Positions 61,055-64,000 of a stretch of 64,000 bases of DNA are shown one piece after another (the first letter of the stretch is position 1; the number at the start of each line of letters is the position of its first letter). Where the stretch lies: assembly GCA_035493595.1 (NCBI GenBank), contig DATJHZ010000195.1, forward strand, positions 8,777-72,776, given 5' to 3'. Position numbers and translations under genes: made by a program. Source of the DNA: DATCRE01 sp035493595. GTDB taxonomy: Bacteria; Bacteroidota; Bacteroidia; Cytophagales; Cyclobacteriaceae. Below the pieces are notes generated by a model, which was not told where the DNA came from, did not search any database, and worked only from the letters and a program-made list of their open reading frames with translations.

Positions 61055-64000
61055 ATGAAAGTAAAACTCTACTCTCTCTGTTGGATTATTTTGTTCTTTT
61101 TTGTACAAAATTCTCTGAAAGCCCAAAGTGATAATCCTATTTCAGCTGCTATTGTTTCTCAAGAAATTAATAGTGTTTCAGGAAGCTTGGCATTTAAAGT
61201 TCGCGTCTATGCCAATGATACAATTTACAACGCCTTTATAGGAAATAGTTATCCTACCGGATGGAATGTAACTGCATCAACCTCAGTTACGAAAATATCT
61301 CCCGGTCAATTTGCAGATATTGATGTTACGATTACATATCCTGTAGCAAATTTACCATTTTTTCCTGTGTCAACTTCTCTTGAAATCGACTATTGGTTAG
61401 CCCCATCTTTGCCAAATACTCGGCCGGTAACTTACACAGAAAATACAACCGGAAAAGTTTATTTCACCCCTTATAATACCGTGGAAGTCTGGAATGACGA
61501 TGATTTCTATAACCTGAATAGAATCTGGTATGAAAAAGGAACATTGACGGATACTATTAGAAGATCTATTCCTAAAGAATCAATACCTGTATCAAATATT
61601 TTACCTACTGATTCAATTACTGAAGACTGGCAAGATGATTTTCAATCCATACAGGTTGCGGGTTTGCCTTATGAAGTAATGTTAAGAGGTGTTGATCCGG
61701 CTGTGATAGATTCACTTAATGTTGATGATGGTTCAGACTCAACTGTATCCGTTCCTGGTGCTAAACTCGGCTTCCATACTTTTTCTGGCACAATAAAAGG
61801 CAGGCTTGTATCCAACATTGTTAATAATTTCGGCGATCATGTTCAAATCGGACTCGCTGGTATACTGGTGAAATTAAAAGAGCGTGACAAACTCTACAAT
61901 GAACAGTTTGCTGAGACGATGACAGATGCTAATGGATATTATACGTTAACATATTCAAGACTTCAAAGTCCCTTTGAAGGCAAACACATTGAATTGTTTA
62001 TTAAAGTAAAATCCAAAAATAAGAATTACGATATCAAGGCACAGCATCATGTGTACGTCTCCAGTACGTATGATGAGCATACAAACATAGGATCGATGGG
62101 GACATCAGTAAATATGACGATGCCAGATATTGCCATAAATTCAGAACCTTTCCGGTTGGTTCATTGGGCAACCAAAGCCTGGGACTTCTTTGCCAGTCAA
62201 GGCATCTCCCTCTATAATGGTTTACATATAAAACCACACTATAGCAATACCAGCTTTTTCATGCCGGATGCTCTTGGTGCAGTAGATGCTGATATAGTAA
62301 CAACAGGAATGAAGCTGTTAGGGCCGACAATATTTATACAATCGGATGATGGTAATTATGAATCAACCATACGACATGAGTTTGGCCATTTTGTTATGTG
62401 GTCAGTTCAGCAAAAAAGTTATATCGTTCCTTATGGCTTAAAAGGATTCAAGCACAGGTATTTCGAGGAAAATACATCGAGATTAGCATGGTCTGAAGGT
62501 TGGGCAGACGCCATTGAAATGATATTGGATGCTTATTATTGGAGCGAAGATAGTGAGTATGGAAGAAGCGAAGATGGACATTTATATGAACAACAATCAG
62601 ATCAATCAACTATTACGAATGGAATTCTTTCTGAATATCATGTGGCAGGTGCTATTTATGATCTTTGGGACGGGCCTTCTAAAAATGTTCCATCTAAATT
62701 AGGAAGTCGTTGGATTGGGTTCAGAGATACATTCGAAAATGGCAGCCTGATGAGTGGTTGGTCAACCCCTGACGATACTGAACTTACTATGAATGAGATT
62801 ATCAATCCGATAATTGCTCATGGCGGCATATCTGGCAAACTCACTACGATTGCAGAATACTTTGCCGCGCTTCTTACCAGTGATTGCTCAAGAAGCCATA
62901 ATTTAGGCGCTGTATTCTCTCAGGATAATGTAGGGTACAATGGATTCTCATTGAATACTGATGTTATCTATACTCAGAAATCTGTTGACTATACTGGCCA
63001 GATAGCTGGTGTTTCTTTTAATTATACGGATACTTATAATCTGAATTTATATAATGGACCCAGAGTCTATGATTTTTTTACTCCATTGAGTTCACCTTTA
63101 ACAGATAATTTAATTCTTAATGGAGATACCAGGAACGTAACAACAATAAGATTAAACCCCACTGGAAGCAACTCAGGTACTTTTTATACTTGTGGTGCAA
63201 CTCAGGTAAGTGTTCTGACATCTAATGTAGTGCTTGGAGGGACGACTTCAACAGCCAGATTAGAAATCAGATCTGGATCAGTTTACAGAATGAGAACCGG
63301 ATCGAGTCTCACCATAAATAATAATTCAACACTGTATATTGGTTGTGGTGCCGAATTGATTTTTGAGCCGGGCGCAACTATTACGCTTGTTGGTTCAAAC
63401 TCAAAAATAATTATCGATGGTAAGTTAACGGTACTTCCCGGTGCAACATTCAGTTATCCTTACACAACGCAAACTCCCGTTATAACAGGAGCAAGTCCGT
63501 TGCCTTTAACGGGTTCTACCTATAGCGTTAATTTGTTAAATGCAGATTCATATACGTGGACAGCTCCTTCAGGATGGAAAATAAACGGTCAATCAAATAC
63601 ACTTACCGTTGCTGGTTCAGGAGGATCTTCTGTAACTATTTTACCTGCTGTGTGTGGTTTATCGGGCCAGATTTGTGTCGCTGTAACAGGGTGTGCAAAT
63701 TCATCAGGGTGCAAAACGATTTCAACAGCAGCATGCTTGAATGATGCTTTAAATTTTGATGGTAGCAATGATCGTGTAAGCATTCCAGAAAAGAATGGCC
63801 GACTCAATCTTGGTACAGGTTCATTTGTCATTGAAGCTTATATTAAATCAAATGCTTCGGGCAGTGTAAGATCACTCGTATCAAAAAGAACTTTTGCAAG
63901 TGGCTCTTCGTCTGACGGTTTTCTTTTCGGAACGTGGTCTGATGGCAGACCTTTTATCCAGATGAAAGGTACTCCTAATATTTTACCTCCTTCTGGTTCA
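61055..64000 (+). CDS. Secreted gluzincin-like metalloprotease with LamG-like domain, 3' partial
   Basis: 982 residues visible from ATG 61055, frame open to the window end. Signal peptide ends SLKAQ. The zinc site H441-E442-F-G-H445 (STIRHEFGHFVMW) and downstream E481 in WSEGWADAIE form a gluzincin-type pattern. Before it, a carboxypeptidase-regulatory-like beta domain (AGILVKLKERDK...DANGYYTLTY) is seen. After it a repeated beta structure (SGSVYRMRTGSSLTINNNSTLYIGCGAELIF) and, near residue 910, a concanavalin/LamG-like start (ALNFDGSNDRVSIP...LNLGTGSFVIEAYIKS) occur. A T9SS tail is expected beyond the edge but not visible. Confidence 0.85.
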   Translation, partial: MKVKLYSLCWIILFFFVQNSLKAQSDNPISAAIVSQEINSVSGSLAFKVRVYANDTIYNAFIGNSYPTGWNVTASTSVTKISPGQFADIDVTITYPVANLPFFPVSTSLEIDYWLAPSLPNTRPVTYTENTTGKVYFTPYNTVEVWNDDDFYNLNRIWYEKGTLTDTIRRSIPKESIPVSNILPTDSITEDWQDDFQSIQVAGLPYEVMLRGVDPAVIDSLNVDDGSDSTVSVPGAKLGFHTFSGTIKGRLVSNIVNNFGDHVQIGLAGILVKLKERDKLYNEQFAETMTDANGYYTLTYSRLQSPFEGKHIELFIKVKSKNKNYDIKAQHHVYVSSTYDEHTNIGSMGTSVNMTMPDIAINSEPFRLVHWATKAWDFFASQGISLYNGLHIKPHYSNTSFFMPDALGAVDADIVTTGMKLLGPTIFIQSDDGNYESTIRHEFGHFVMWSVQQKSYIVPYGLKGFKHRYFEENTSRLAWSEGWADAIEMILDAYYWSEDSEYGRSEDGHLYEQQSDQSTITNGILSEYHVAGAIYDLWDGPSKNVPSKLGSRWIGFRDTFENGSLMSGWSTPDDTELTMNEIINPIIAHGGISGKLTTIAEYFAALLTSDCSRSHNLGAVFSQDNVGYNGFSLNTDVIYTQKSVDYTGQIAGVSFNYTDTYNLNLYNGPRVYDFFTPLSSPLTDNLILNGDTRNVTTIRLNPTGSNSGTFYTCGATQVSVLTSNVVLGGTTSTARLEIRSGSVYRMRTGSSLTINNNSTLYIGCGAELIFEPGATITLVGSNSKIIIDGKLTVLPGATFSYPYTTQTPVITGASPLPLTGSTYSVNLLNADSYTWTAPSGWKINGQSNTLTVAGSGGSSVTILPAVCGLSGQICVAVTGCANSSGCKTISTAACLNDALNFDGSNDRVSIPEKNGRLNLGTGSFVIEAYIKSNASGSVRSLVSKRTFASGSSSDGFLFGTWSDGRPFIQMKGTPNILPPSGS

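Noticed and set aside
62034..62237. Minus-strand 67-residue frame
   Set aside because: It lies inside the large secreted protease frame on the plus strand.

Overview
The window looks like a chromosomal segment of a Bacteroidota member, most likely a Cytophagales-type gliding or soil/water bacterium. Evidence: C-terminal secretion tails of the type IX (Por) kind on two secreted proteins, a bamD-rpoZ-coaBC-DUF4835-recN gene order, the long (662-residue) form of IspG, a bacillithiol-transferase-like DinB protein, DUF4403/DUF4835/DUF2490 families, TAnnTTTG-like -7 boxes, weak Shine-Dalgarno sites and moderately AT-rich DNA. No CRISPR array, rRNA or prophage was seen. About 57 protein genes, one tRNA (CAU anticodon) and one RAYT-type mobile element can be supported.

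Layout. 1-4.5 kb: 3'-truncated fused isobutyryl-CoA mutase (IcmF), a small outer-membrane barrel, an AHSA1-type protein, an unknown protein and a pseudouridine synthase. 4.6-10.95 kb: a nitrate uptake cluster on the + strand (MFS NarK-like, an alginate-export-type porin, NrtA, NrtB, NrtD-like ATPase). It is preceded by six TACGTA palindromes, contains three strong stem-loops between genes, and is followed by a 20-bp perfect palindrome. 11-17.5 kb: accessory stretch with a PAS/HisKA protein lacking an ATPase domain, DinB, NudK, a TetR regulator with two matching operators beside an alpha/beta hydrolase, a RAYT transposase between 46-bp inverted repeats, and a SUKH protein. 17.5-33 kb: envelope and housekeeping genes (MG2/TonB-plug protein, DUF4403, MlaE/MlaF, SDR, IspG, MmcQ, a Lys-rich lipoprotein, a catalytically altered SRAP protein, YheT, BstA-like, TerC, PAP2, SAM hydrolase). 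33-45 kb: PhoH, GH3 glucosidase, ComEC, enoyl-CoA hydratase, RecQ, YdcF, DUF2490, RecN and an Sm-like small protein. 45-50 kb: DUF4835, CoaBC, RpoZ, BamD, thioredoxin-fold protein. 50-64 kb: tRNA, HAD phosphatase, site-2 protease, T9SS protein, PASTA protein, Ddl, secreted M43 protease, NifU-like and Mrp proteins, and a partial large secreted metalloprotease with a LamG-like domain.

Between genes the window carries several small repeat families. The most striking is a degenerate repeat with a strict 7-nt period (units such as ACTATTG, ACTATCG, ACTGATG, AATCTGA, AAATCGT) at six intergenic places, twice as divergent half-arrays flanking the enoyl-CoA hydratase gene. A second family has a CCCCGAAGGGGTGACAT-like core. 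The items most worth testing are the TACGTA array and stem-loops of the nitrate cluster, the heptad repeats, the SRAP protein that has lost Cys2, Glu105 and His160, and the RAYT element with its paired-hairpin ends.
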